Source: Phenylobacterium haematophilum
Lineage (GTDB): Bacteria; Pseudomonadota; Alphaproteobacteria; Caulobacterales; Caulobacteraceae
NCBI RefSeq assembly: GCF_014196295.1
Contig: NZ_JACIDK010000004.1
Coordinates: forward strand, 1-64,000
DNA: 64,000 nucleotides
Direction: 5' to 3'
The position numbers and the translations under genes were made by a program. Below the pieces are notes generated by a model. It was given only the letters and a program-made list of their open reading frames with translations. It was not told the origin of the DNA and searched no databases. Of this stretch, positions 16,733-27,304 are shown piece by piece (within the stretch, counting starts at the first letter, position 1; the number at the start of each line of letters is the position of its first letter).

Positions 16733-17230
16733 TTAGGCCGCGAAAGTGTCGCGCACGATCTTCTCCAGCCAGAGCGCGTCGATCTCGTCGAAGGCGGCGG
16801 GTTGGTCGGAGTCGACGTCCAGCACCGCGATCAGCGCGCCGGCGGCGTCGAACACCGGGACGACGACCTCGCTCTGCGAGCGTCCGTCGCAGGCGATGTG
16901 TCCCGGAAAGGCGTGCACGTCCGGCACAAGCTGGGTCTCACCGCTCGCCGCGGCCGCGCCGCAGACGCCCCGCCCGAAGGCGATGCGCAGGCAACCCAGC
17001 GTGCCCTGGTAGGGACCGACCACCAGCTCGCGCGCCTTGTCCGGGTCGACCACGTAGAAGCCGGTCCAGAAGAAGGTCTCGAAGGTGGCCGCCAGCATCG
17101 AGGCGACCGTCGCCATGCGGGCGGTGCGGTTCGGCTCGCCGTCGAGCACCGCGGCGATCTCCTCGGCGAGGGCGGCGTAGCGTTCGGCCTTCTCGGCCGG
17201 CAGGGTGAGTTCGTTGAAGGCTTCGGCCAT
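16733..17230 (-). CDS. msrC: Free methionine-(R)-sulfoxide reductase (GAF domain)
   Basis: A 165-residue single GAF-domain enzyme that reduces free L-methionine-(R)-sulfoxide, an oxidative damage product, using thioredoxin-type electrons. The three active cysteines are Cys80 (TLGC), Cys90 (GVCGAAA) and Cys114 (HIACDGRSQSEVVVPV). Their spacing is identical to E. coli fRMsr (84, 94, 118). FFWTGFYV and LDVDSDQPAAFDE also match. ATG 17230 gives the family N-terminus; no good ribosome-binding site is visible and a TATATA lies close upstream, so the transcript may be nearly leaderless. It is divergent from the M24 peptidase gene. Confidence 0.93.
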   Translation of the reverse strand: MAEAFNELTLPAEKAERYAALAEEIAAVLDGEPNRTARMATVASMLAATFETFFWTGFYVVDPDKARELVVGPYQGTLGCLRIAFGRGVCGAAAASGETQLVPDVHAFPGHIACDGRSQSEVVVPVFDAAGALIAVLDVDSDQPAAFDEIDALWLEKIVRDTFAA

Positions 17231-17298
17231 GGCCGCGTATATACGGGCGCGCCTGCATCGCCGCCAGCGCGCGGCGCACACCAGTACCGGAGCGTGAC

Positions 17299-18501
17299 AT
17301 GACCAACGGCATCGGCGGTTCGACTGCGCAAGCCGAACTTGCGGACCTCGCGCCCTGGCCCAACCCAGCGCCGGCCATCACCCGCCAGGAGCGGCTGGCC
17401 CGCATCGCCCGCGCCCGCGAGCTGATGGACGAGATCGGCGCCCAGGCGCTGATCATCGGCGCCGGCTCCAGCCTGCGCTACTTCACCGGCGTCGCCTGGG
17501 GCGCCACCGAGCGGCTGGTCGCGATGGTCCTGCCGCGCGAGGGCGAGCTGCGCATGATCTGCCCGCGCTTCGAACTCGGCTCGCTGGAGGCGGCGCTCGG
17601 CGTCGACGCCGAGCTTCTGCTCTGGGAAGAACACGAGAGCCCCTACGAGCTGACCGCCCGCGCATTGAACGGGGCCGCCTCGCTGGCCATCGACCCCGCA
17701 CTGCCCTTCTTCGTGTTCAACGGTATCGCCAAGGCCGCGCCGCAGGTGAAGCTGCTGGACGGCGCCCCGGTCGTCGACGGCTGCCGGATGATCAAGTCGC
17801 CGGCCGAGCTGGCCCTGATGTCCCAGGCCAAGGCCATGACGCTCGAGGTCCAGCGCCGCGCCGCGCGCATCCTGGCGCCGGGGATCACCACCGGCGAGGT
17901 CCGCCGCTTCATCGATCAGGCCCACCGCGCCCTCGGCGCAGACAACGGCTCCTACTTCTGCGCCGTCCAGTTCGGCCTGGCCAGCGCCTACCCGCACGGC
18001 CTGCCCGGCGAGCAGGCGCTCGAGGACGGCCAGATCGTGCTGATCGACACCGGCTGCCAGGTCCAGGGCTACCACTCCGACATCACCCGCACCTATGTGT
18101 TCGGCGAGGCCTCGCCCGAACAGCGCAAGATCTGGGAGCTGGAAAAACAGGCTCAGGCCGCCGCCTTCGCCGCGGTGAAGCCGGGCGTCCTCTGCGAGGA
18201 GATCGACGCCGTCGCGCGCCGGGTGCTGGCGGCCGCCGGCCTCAGCGCCGACTACGACCTGCCCGGCCTGCCGCACCGCACCGGGCACGGCATCGGCCTG
18301 TCCATCCACGAAGCGCCCTACCTCGTCCGCGGAGACAAGACCCCGCTTGCGCCCGGCATGTGCTTCTCAAACGAGCCGATGATCGTGATCCCGGATTCGT
18401 TCGGCGTTCGGTTGGAAGATCACTTCCACGTCACGGCCGATGGCGCGGCCTGGTTCACCGAGCCGCAACCCAGCCTAGAGAAGCCATTCGGCGAAGCTTG
18501 A
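17299..18501 (+). CDS. M24-family metallopeptidase (Xaa-Pro aminopeptidase/dipeptidase-like)
   Basis: A 400-residue two-domain peptidase. The N-terminal creatinase-like domain runs to about residue 165 (YFTGVAWGATERLV). The pita-bread catalytic domain carries the full dinuclear metal set: Asp in IDTGCQVQG, Asp in YHSDITRTY, His in GHGIGLSIHE, Glu in FSNEPMI, and Glu in GVRLEDHF. It should remove an N-terminal residue before proline or split Xaa-Pro dipeptides. No signal peptide is seen, so it is cytoplasmic. It is divergent from msrC and followed by a TonB-receptor gene with its own promoter. Confidence 0.93.
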   Translation: MTNGIGGSTAQAELADLAPWPNPAPAITRQERLARIARARELMDEIGAQALIIGAGSSLRYFTGVAWGATERLVAMVLPREGELRMICPRFELGSLEAALGVDAELLLWEEHESPYELTARALNGAASLAIDPALPFFVFNGIAKAAPQVKLLDGAPVVDGCRMIKSPAELALMSQAKAMTLEVQRRAARILAPGITTGEVRRFIDQAHRALGADNGSYFCAVQFGLASAYPHGLPGEQALEDGQIVLIDTGCQVQGYHSDITRTYVFGEASPEQRKIWELEKQAQAAAFAAVKPGVLCEEIDAVARRVLAAAGLSADYDLPGLPHRTGHGIGLSIHEAPYLVRGDKTPLAPGMCFSNEPMIVIPDSFGVRLEDHFHVTADGAAWFTEPQPSLEKPFGEA

Positions 18502-18530
18502 ACATTCGCAGCACAACCCCTCCGGGCGAA

Positions 18531-18576
18531 CTGTAATCATAAGTCGTTTGACGCTGCGTAATTTACAGCCTTAGCT
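18531..18576 (+). promoter_or_regulatory. Putative promoter of the TonB-receptor gene with flanking inverted repeat
   Basis: TTGACG at 18548-18553 and TTAGCT at 18571-18576 are spaced 17 bp, a reasonable -35/-10 pair. CTGTAA (18531-18536) and TTACAG (18563-18568) form an inverted repeat that brackets the -35 and reaches the spacer, so a regulator could act here. Confidence 0.4.
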
Positions 18577-18621
18577 CCCAGTTCTGAACGGCCACGCTCG
18601 ACGATGGCCGTCGATAATAAG

Positions 18622-18644
18622 AGCCCCGTCATGAACTGGGGGCT
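18622..18644 (+). promoter_or_regulatory. Leader hairpin before the TonB-receptor ribosome-binding site
   Basis: AGCCCC (18622-18627) pairs with GGGGCT (18639-18644) around an 11-base loop, ending one base before the GGGAGGG ribosome-binding site. A second inverted repeat, ACGGCCA/TGGCCGT (18588-18594/18605-18611), lies upstream. Either could tune translation of the receptor; no function is proven. Confidence 0.3.
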
Positions 18645-18656
18645 AGGGAGGGAAGA

Positions 18657-21377
<2,721 letters not shown>

Positions 21378-21435
21378 CGGGAACTCCTGTCATGGCCGAG
21401 CTTTAATAGGAGGCGATCCAACAGGGAGACGGCGC

Positions 21436-21819
21436 ATGGGCATCTTCAGCTCGATCATGGACAAGGTTTTTCACCGCAAGAAACCCGAGGCCGCTCCGGC
21501 TGCCCCTGCCCCGGCTCCGGCCGCAGCGCCCGCCGCTGCGGCCCCGCCTCCTCCGCCTGAACCGGTCAATGTCGAGGCGGTGCTCGTTCAGATCGCCGAG
21601 CTCAAGGGCGGCGGCGGCAACTGGCGCACCTCGATCGTCGACCTGTTGAAGCTGCTCGACCTCGACTCCAGCCTCGACGCCCGCAAGGAACTGGCGGGCG
21701 AACTGGGCGTGAACGCCGGCCCGCACGGCAGCGCCGAACAGAACATCGCCTTGCAAAAGGCGGTCTGGGACGCCCTGGCCAAGAACGGCGGCGTGGTGCC
21801 GGCCAGCCTGCGCGACTGA
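21436..21819 (+). CDS. DUF3597 domain protein
   Basis: A 127-residue protein with GIFSSIMDKVFHRKKPEA at the N-terminus, a proline/alanine linker (about residues 18-42), and a compact C-terminal domain WRTSIVDLLKLLDLDSSLDA then RKELAGELGVN. That matches DUF3597, which resembles a small peptidoglycan- or stress-linked domain of unknown role. No signal peptide is seen. It lies 58 bases after the TonB receptor and may be read through from it. The 268 bases after it (21820-22087) hold nothing I can assign. Confidence 0.8.
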   Translation: MGIFSSIMDKVFHRKKPEAAPAAPAPAPAAAPAAAAPPPPPEPVNVEAVLVQIAELKGGGGNWRTSIVDLLKLLDLDSSLDARKELAGELGVNAGPHGSAEQNIALQKAVWDALAKNGGVVPASLRD

Positions 21820-22087
21820 TCATAGCGGCGGAGCGGCGCCGGCGCCCAGAGCACCGGGGCCGCCTCGCGCCAGGACTGTCCAGCCGTTTGCCGGTCTCCT
21901 TCCAGCCAGTCGGCCCCGCCATCAACGCGCGGCCCTCTTCGACGGCCAGTATTTCGCGCCCGTCTCGGGGCGCTCTCCCTTGACGCGAGATCACGTCGGA
22001 GCCTCGTGTTTGACCGAGGCGCTCCGCCGCTCGCGCCACGCCGCGAAACTGCTATCGTCCGCCGACGCCTGGATCTGGAGACGCCCT

Positions 22088-22750
22088 ATGAGCCCGCCTG
22101 CGGTTCCGCCCCGCCACTATCCGACCCCCAGCGCCAAGTGCGCCGATCTCGTCGTGCACGTTGTCGGCCTGACCCTGGCCCTGGTCGGCGGGATCGTGCT
22201 CCTCACCCTGGCGGTGCGCGCGCAGTCGCTCAGCATGGCCTTCGCCGTGGGCATCTATGCGCTGGGTCTGCTCGCCATGCTCGGCTTCTCGACCGCCTAC
22301 AACTTCGCCAAACCGCGGTTCCGGCCGGCCCTGCGGCGGCTCGATCACGCCGGGATCTTCCTGATGATCGCCGGTTCCTACACCCCGTTCACGACCCAGA
22401 CCCTGACCGGCGCCTGGGCCTGGGGCATGACCGCGGCGGTGTGGTCGGTGGCGGCCTTCGGCGCGTTGGGTAAGGTGCTGCTGCCAGGCGTCGGCCGCCG
22501 TGTATGGGTCGCGGCCTATCTGCTGCTCGGCTGGATCGTTCTGGTGGCGCTCAAGCCCCTGCTCGCCAACGCCACCAGCCTGACGATGCTGCTGCTGGCC
22601 ATCGGCGGCCTGCTCTATTCCAGCGGCGTCGCCTTCTATCTGAACAAGAAGCTGCGGTTCGCGCGGGCGATCTGGCACGGCCACGTCGTGGCCGGCGCAG
22701 GGGTCCACTGGGCCGCCGTCCTGCTCGGCGTCGTGCTGACCGCCCGTTAG
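22088..22750 (+). CDS. Hemolysin III family (YqfA/PAQR-like) membrane protein
   Basis: A 220-residue integral membrane protein with seven hydrophobic segments. Family marks are DLVVHVVGLTLALVGG (His in TM1), STAYNFAKPRFRPALRRLDHAGIFLMIAGSYTPF, and the C-terminal AIWHGHVVAGAGVHW. The conserved histidines and Asp/Ser form the zinc site of PAQR-type hydrolases. The name hemolysin III is historical; bacterial members are thought to act in membrane lipid homeostasis. GGAG lies 7 bases before ATG 22088; a longer upstream reading looks non-coding. It ends 1 base from the convergent histidine-kinase stop. Confidence 0.93.
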   Translation: MSPPAVPPRHYPTPSAKCADLVVHVVGLTLALVGGIVLLTLAVRAQSLSMAFAVGIYALGLLAMLGFSTAYNFAKPRFRPALRRLDHAGIFLMIAGSYTPFTTQTLTGAWAWGMTAAVWSVAAFGALGKVLLPGVGRRVWVAAYLLLGWIVLVALKPLLANATSLTMLLLAIGGLLYSSGVAFYLNKKLRFARAIWHGHVVAGAGVHWAAVLLGVVLTAR

Positions 22751-22751
22751 G

Positions 22752-24308
22752 TCACGCCAGTCCGGGGGGCGCGCGTCCGGCGTCCAGGCCCAGCCGGCGC
22801 GGCGCGAACGAGCGCACCTCGCCGTTGCCGGCCGGTTCACGACGCAGGACCCTGATCTCGTTCTGCCGCGCCAGCAACGGCAGCTGCGCTTTGAGCCGCA
22901 TGCCGCCGGCGCCCGGCTCCAGCTCCAGGCGTCCGCCCAGTTCGATCAGCCGCCCGCGCATGCTGCTGATGCCGACTCCGGTCTCGTCGTCGACCGTCGG
23001 CACATGCCCGTTGGGCGGCCGGCCGCCGTCGTCCTCGATCAGAAGCGAGACCTCCGCGCCGACATAGTTCAGCACCGCCCGGACCGAGCGCGCGGCCGTA
23101 TGCCTGTGCACGTTCATGAGGGCTTCCTGAAATATCCGGAACAGCGTCCCGTCCTGAGCGCTGGACGTGGCGCGAGGGCGGCCGGCGACTTCGACCGAAA
23201 TCCGCAGCGAGGCGCGCCGACCGAAGCCGTCAGCAAAGGCGCGGAGGCGCTCGACGAGCTCGCGCCCGCGCGCCTGCGGCGGATGCAGCATGAACGAGAA
23301 GGTGCGGATCTCCCGATGCGCCGCTGAGATCGCGTTGCGGATGTCGCGCAGGATCGCCTGGTGGCTGTCGTCGAACGCCGCACGCCGTTCAAGCGCGGCC
23401 AGGGACAGCCCGATGGCCACCAGGTGCTGGGCCGTGGAGTCGTGCAATTCGCGCCCGATCCGCCGGCGCTCGTCCAGTTCGGCCCGCGCGACGTCCTCTT
23501 GCGCCCGCGCCAGCGCCTTGGCCTGGGCCACGGCGGCGGTGACGTCGGACGCCACACCGATCACACGGCGCACCGCGCCCTCGGGCGTGCGCGAGAACAC
23601 CCGGGCGCGCGACTGAACGATCCGCCAGTCGCCCTCGGCGCCGCGCAGCCGTAGCTGCGTCTCGCAAACCTCCTGGTCCTTCAGCGCCGCCATCGTCTCC
23701 AGGTGACGCTGCAGAGCCGTGCGGTCGCCGGGGTGAAGGCGATCCTGCACCTCGGACAGACCCGCGCCCGTCGGCGACAGCCCCAGGCTCTCGGCGAGCT
23801 CGGGGTGGATGTACCGCGTCCGACGCTGGATCACGTCGTAGACGTAGAGCATCCCCGAGCTGATCGGCCCCAGGTGATCGAACAGAGTCTCGTTGCGAGC
23901 GGTCAGATGATGGGTGCGCGCGGCGGGCGGCATGGCCAGGATCACCTGCTCGGCCTCGGACCCGCCCCAGTCGACCGGAAACGCCGAGACCCGGCTGCCC
24001 GTCGGATACGTATCCGAGCGCAGCGCCCGGTCGATGCGTCCGGGTCGCCGATCCTGCGCGCATTGTTCGACGAGCGCGCTTAGCCGCCGGGCGTCGGAGG
24101 GACTGCAGACCTCGTCCAGGCCACGGCCGGCCAGGTCTTCGGACAACCCGAGCCGGGCTGCGAAGGTGGGGCTCGCCGATATGAACTTGATGCGCCCAGC
24201 GCGGAGTTCGGCCAGGGCCGTCGCCACGCCAGAATGGTCACGCTCTAGGTCGCTTCCCGACAGGCATCGCGCGTCCGCCGCGCTTGCGTCGGTGTGGGCT
24301 AACGCCAT
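22752..24308 (-). CDS. PAS-domain sensor histidine kinase, NarL/DegS type (HisKA_3)
   Basis: A 518-residue cytoplasmic sensor with no transmembrane segments. Two PAS-like domains are seen: about residues 20-125 (IKFISASPTFAARLGLSE) and 140-265 (MLYVYDVIQRRTRYIHPELA...VIGVASDVTAAV). Then comes a coiled coil and the HisKA_3 box ERRRIGRELHDSTAQHLVAI with phospho-acceptor His289. The HATPase domain shows FRIFQEALMNVHRHT (N box) and ETGVGISSMRGRL (G box). Soluble PAS sensing suggests an internal signal such as redox state or a small ligand; no heme or flavin residues are certain. It is divergent from the LuxR-type response regulator at 24494, its obvious partner. Confidence 0.94.
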   Translation of the reverse strand: MALAHTDASAADARCLSGSDLERDHSGVATALAELRAGRIKFISASPTFAARLGLSEDLAGRGLDEVCSPSDARRLSALVEQCAQDRRPGRIDRALRSDTYPTGSRVSAFPVDWGGSEAEQVILAMPPAARTHHLTARNETLFDHLGPISSGMLYVYDVIQRRTRYIHPELAESLGLSPTGAGLSEVQDRLHPGDRTALQRHLETMAALKDQEVCETQLRLRGAEGDWRIVQSRARVFSRTPEGAVRRVIGVASDVTAAVAQAKALARAQEDVARAELDERRRIGRELHDSTAQHLVAIGLSLAALERRAAFDDSHQAILRDIRNAISAAHREIRTFSFMLHPPQARGRELVERLRAFADGFGRRASLRISVEVAGRPRATSSAQDGTLFRIFQEALMNVHRHTAARSVRAVLNYVGAEVSLLIEDDGGRPPNGHVPTVDDETGVGISSMRGRLIELGGRLELEPGAGGMRLKAQLPLLARQNEIRVLRREPAGNGEVRSFAPRRLGLDAGRAPPGLA

Positions 24309-24421
24309 CGTCCGTCTCCCGCTTCCCAGGTCGAACGACCTCAGGAAGTCCCAAACAGCGGCGCCCGTTCCCCCGACGGAAGGAACACCCTTCCAGAATA
24401 CATGCCCGAGACCAAACGTAT

Positions 24422-24489
24422 ATGGGTGATCTTACTAATGCACGAACTAATCCGATGGGTGTATTACCTAGGCATTCATACCTGGGGTG
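24422..24489. promoter_or_regulatory. Repeat-rich regulatory region between kinase and response regulator
   Basis: An AT-richer island in the divergent gap (24309-24493). GGGTG occurs at 24424, 24457 and 24485; the first two are inside ATGGGTG, 33 bp apart. ACTAAT occurs at 24434 and 24446. TACCTAGG (24465) and TACCTGGG (24479) are 14 bp apart. Repeats at helical spacing suggest cooperative binding, plausibly by the NarL-type regulator encoded downstream. Confidence 0.4.
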
Positions 24490-24493
24490 TTGA

Positions 24494-25129
24494 ATGCTGA
24501 GAATTCTGATCGCCGACGACCATGAGATCGTCAGGCGGGGGATAAGGGATATCGTTGAAAGCCACCCAGGTTGGGAGGTGTGCGGCGAAGCTTCCGACGG
24601 CCAGGCGGCGGTCGAGCTCGCCACCGTCCAGCAGCCCGATGTCGCGGTGATCGACGTCTCGCTGCCGCTGATGAACGGCCTGGCCGTCACCCGGCGGTTG
24701 CGCCAGGACTCCCCTCAGACCAACGTCCTCCTGTTCACCATGCACGACGACGACGAGACGGTCAGCGGCGGCCTGGCGGCGGGGGCCCGCGGCTACCTGC
24801 TCAAGAGCGAGAGCGAACAGCACCTGGAGGCGGCCATCTCGGCGCTGGGGGCCAACCGGCCCTACTTCTCCTCCTCGGTGTCTGAACTCCTGCTGGAGGC
24901 GGCGGTCAGCGAACGCAAACGTTCGCGGCTCGAAAGCTTCACCATGCGCGAGCTAGAGGTCGCTCAACTCATCGCCGAGGGCAATTCCAACAAGCAGATC
25001 GCCCGCCAACTGCAGATCAGCGTCAAGACCGTCGAAAGCCACCGGGCCGCGGCGATGCGCAAGGCAGGGGTGCGAACTGCCGCCGAGTTCGTCCGTTTCG
25101 GCATAAAACACAATCTTATCCAGCCCTAA
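24494..25129 (+). CDS. NarL/FixJ-type response regulator (LuxR HTH)
   Basis: A 211-residue two-domain regulator. The receiver (1-120) has the acidic pair Asp8-Asp9, phospho-acceptor Asp54 in VAVIDVSLPLMNG, and Lys104 in GYLLKSESE. The C-terminal LuxR HTH (about 145-205) reads FTMRELEVAQLIAEGNSNKQ then IARQLQISVKTVESHRAAAM. It is the partner of the divergent PAS kinase. The promoter gap holds direct repeats that could be its binding sites. A palindrome CCCGATATCGGG lies shortly after the stop. Target genes may include the adjacent DUF1254 operon, but that is speculation. Confidence 0.95.
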   Translation: MLRILIADDHEIVRRGIRDIVESHPGWEVCGEASDGQAAVELATVQQPDVAVIDVSLPLMNGLAVTRRLRQDSPQTNVLLFTMHDDDETVSGGLAAGARGYLLKSESEQHLEAAISALGANRPYFSSSVSELLLEAAVSERKRSRLESFTMRELEVAQLIAEGNSNKQIARQLQISVKTVESHRAAAMRKAGVRTAAEFVRFGIKHNLIQP

Positions 25130-25190
25130 GTCCCTTACCGAATGCCCCCGATATCGGGTTTGACCCGATGGCGGCGCTAGGCGCGCGCTG

Positions 25191-25219
25191 GGACGCTTCT
25201 CCTTAAAAAGGAGGCGTCC
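25191..25219 (+). promoter_or_regulatory. Hairpin sequestering the ribosome-binding site of the DUF1254 gene
   Basis: GGACGC (25191-25196) pairs with GCGTCC (25214-25219), and CTCCTT (25199-25204) pairs with AAGGAG (25208-25213). There is a TT bulge on the left side and an AAA loop. The right arm is the ribosome-binding site AAGGAGG (25208-25214) for the ATG at 25226, so the folded RNA hides it completely. This layout is that of RNA thermometers or other translation switches. Confidence 0.6.
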
Positions 25220-25225
25220 ACGCCC

Positions 25226-26521
25226 ATGGCGTCGCAACTACAGACGAATCCGTTTGAGCTCCGGCGCGCCGCCGCTGACGGGGTCGTTCTCGGGTTCCCC
25301 TTGCTGCTGGTCGACGCCGTACGTCGGACCCATCCGGTCGGCATGAACCAGGTTCTCGCGCTGCCAAGCGACTGCAGCGTCATCGCCCCCGGCCTGAGTG
25401 ACGACGACGACCTGATCGTGCGCGCCAGCGCCTGGATCGATCTCAGCGACGGGCCGATGGTGCTGGCCCTGCCCGATCTGGGCGGCCGCTACTGGGCCAT
25501 TTCCCTGTTCGACGCCTGGGGCCGCCGCATCGGCCGCGTTGATCCGCGCACCCATCGACACGGGCTGCATCTCCTTCTGGCCGGTCCCGGCTGGCGCGGC
25601 GAGGCGCCTAAGGACGCCGTCGCCCGGCGCGCGCCCACGGACCTGGTTTGGGCGGTCGTACGGATCGCCGCCCGCTCGCCGGAGGACATGGACGCCACCC
25701 GCGCCCTGGCTGGAAAACTCGCGCTTGGACCAGCCGGGCCCGCCCAAGCGCGCCTGCGCCCGCTCGCCGGCCAAGTCGACGCGCCGCTACAGCCGGCCCT
25801 CGACGCCCTCACCACGCTCTCGCCCCATCGCCTGTTCCACCACCTCGCCCGTCTGTTGGCCCGCTACCCGGTCGACGAGCTCGACCTATCTGCCCTGGCA
25901 GGCATCGGCCTGGCCCCCGGCAAGGCCTTCCACCTGCCCGACGAGACCGCCCTGCGCGACGCCCTGGCTCTAGGAACTTCCGATGGTTTCGCCCGGGTGA
26001 TCCACGACCAGGATCCGGCCGAGGGCGCGACCTGGCGCACAGTCCCCGCCGGATCGGACGGCTCCGCCTCGGCGTTATTGGCCAGTCTCGGCTCGGCCGC
26101 GCCCGAGGACATGCAGCAGTGGCTCTGCGACAGCGACGCCGACGGACGCCCGTTGATCGGCTCAGAGCCCTACATCGTCCGGTTCGCGCCGGGCGCAGCG
26201 CCCCCCGTCGACGGATTCTGGACGCTGGGATTGGCCGCCCGTGCGCCCAGCGGCGCTCTGCGCGCGGGCGCCCGGCTTCTCGACAGCCGCGACGCCCTCG
26301 CCCTTGATCCGGACGGAGCGCTGACCGTGCGCATCGACCACCAGCCGGCCGGCGCCCCCAACTGGCTTCCCGCGCCGGCCGGACGGCTGCGCCTACGCCT
26401 GAAGCTCTACTGGCCCAAGGCCGCCGCGCTTGGCGGCGGCTGGCGCCCGCCGCCTCCCGAACGGATCGGTGGTTCGCATCGATCGTCCACCCCCCAGCCT
26501 GAACACCGGGAGTCCCCATGA
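25226..26521 (+). CDS. DUF1254/DUF1214 protein
   Basis: A 431-residue protein. The N-terminal half has VVLGFPLLLVDAVRRTHPVGMNQVL, LIVRASAWIDLSDGPMVLALP and GGRYWAISLFDAWGRRIG, the DUF1254 pattern. The C-terminal half has DGFWTLGLAA and LTVRIDHQPAG...NWLPAPAGRLRLRLKLYWP, the DUF1214 pattern. No signal peptide is obvious, although many homologues are secreted. The function of this pair of domains is unknown. ATG 25226 sits 11 bases after AAGGAGG, which is buried in a hairpin. It overlaps the DUF2092 gene by 4 bases, so both are made from one message. Confidence 0.88.
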   Translation: MASQLQTNPFELRRAAADGVVLGFPLLLVDAVRRTHPVGMNQVLALPSDCSVIAPGLSDDDDLIVRASAWIDLSDGPMVLALPDLGGRYWAISLFDAWGRRIGRVDPRTHRHGLHLLLAGPGWRGEAPKDAVARRAPTDLVWAVVRIAARSPEDMDATRALAGKLALGPAGPAQARLRPLAGQVDAPLQPALDALTTLSPHRLFHHLARLLARYPVDELDLSALAGIGLAPGKAFHLPDETALRDALALGTSDGFARVIHDQDPAEGATWRTVPAGSDGSASALLASLGSAAPEDMQQWLCDSDADGRPLIGSEPYIVRFAPGAAPPVDGFWTLGLAARAPSGALRAGARLLDSRDALALDPDGALTVRIDHQPAGAPNWLPAPAGRLRLRLKLYWPKAAALGGGWRPPPPERIGGSHRSSTPQPEHRESP

Positions 26522-27294
26522 TCAGATCAGCGCCCTGGCTCTCGGCCGCAGCGCTCGCCGCAGGGCTCGCCTCAGCCGCGCTCGCCCAGCCAGCCCCGTC
26601 CCCAGCGGCCTCGGCCGCCGCCGACAGCGACATCGACCCCGAGGCGATGGAGGCGATGAAGCGGATGAGCGCTTACCTCGCCGCCCACACCAGCTTCGAA
26701 CTCAAGACCACGGGGGCCTTCGACCTCGTGCTGGACGACGGCCAACGCCTCCAGTTCGGCGACAACGCCACCTTCAAGGTGCGTCGTCCCGACCGGTTCG
26801 TCATCGAGCGGGTGGGCGACTACAAGGACCGCCGTTTCACCTATGACGGCAAGCAACTGACGGTGTCTTCGCCGCGCACGTCCTACTACGCCCAGGTCGA
26901 CGCTCCGCCGACCATTCGCGAGACGCTGACCCTCGCCAGCCAGCGCTACGGCATCGAGTTGCCGCTGACCGATCTCTTCCGCTGGAGCGAACCCGGAGGC
27001 GGCCGCGCCGACGAGGTCAAGGAGGCGCTCTATGTCGGCCCCGCCGTCATCGACGGGACCCCCACCGACCACTTCGCCTTCCGCGAGGACGAGGTCGACT
27101 GGCAGATCTGGATCGCCCAAGGCGACGCCCCGGTCCCGCGCAAGATCGTCATCACCGACCGCACCGATCCCAGTTCCCCGCAGTACACGGCCACCCTGTC
27201 CTGGAACTTCCGACCGGTCTTCGACGCCCAGACCTTCGCCTTCAAGGCCCCGGCGGGAGCCCTGCCGATCCGCCTGACCGCCCTCACCCAGTAG
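26518..27294 (+). CDS. DUF2092 periplasmic protein
   Basis: A 258-residue exported protein. A Sec signal of about 23 residues ends at ALAQP. The body reads AMKRMSAYLAAHTSFELKTT, LDDGQRLQFGDNATFKVRRP, RRFTYDGKQLTVSSPRTSYY, then IDGTPTDHFAFREDEVDWQI, all typical of DUF2092. The fold resembles LolA/LolB-like lipoprotein carriers, so a role in envelope lipid or lipoprotein handling is possible but unproven. ATG 26518 overlaps the DUF1254 stop by 4 bases; the Asn-rich protein follows 10 bases later. Confidence 0.85.
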   Translation: MIRSAPWLSAAALAAGLASAALAQPAPSPAASAAADSDIDPEAMEAMKRMSAYLAAHTSFELKTTGAFDLVLDDGQRLQFGDNATFKVRRPDRFVIERVGDYKDRRFTYDGKQLTVSSPRTSYYAQVDAPPTIRETLTLASQRYGIELPLTDLFRWSEPGGGRADEVKEALYVGPAVIDGTPTDHFAFREDEVDWQIWIAQGDAPVPRKIVITDRTDPSSPQYTATLSWNFRPVFDAQTFAFKAPAGALPIRLTALTQ

Positions 27295-27304
27295 GAGTCA
27301 CCGC

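Noticed and set aside
21820..22087. Possible small gene on the minus strand between DUF3597 and hemolysin III
   Set aside because: The readings are Arg-rich with no start context or domain; no frame stands out.
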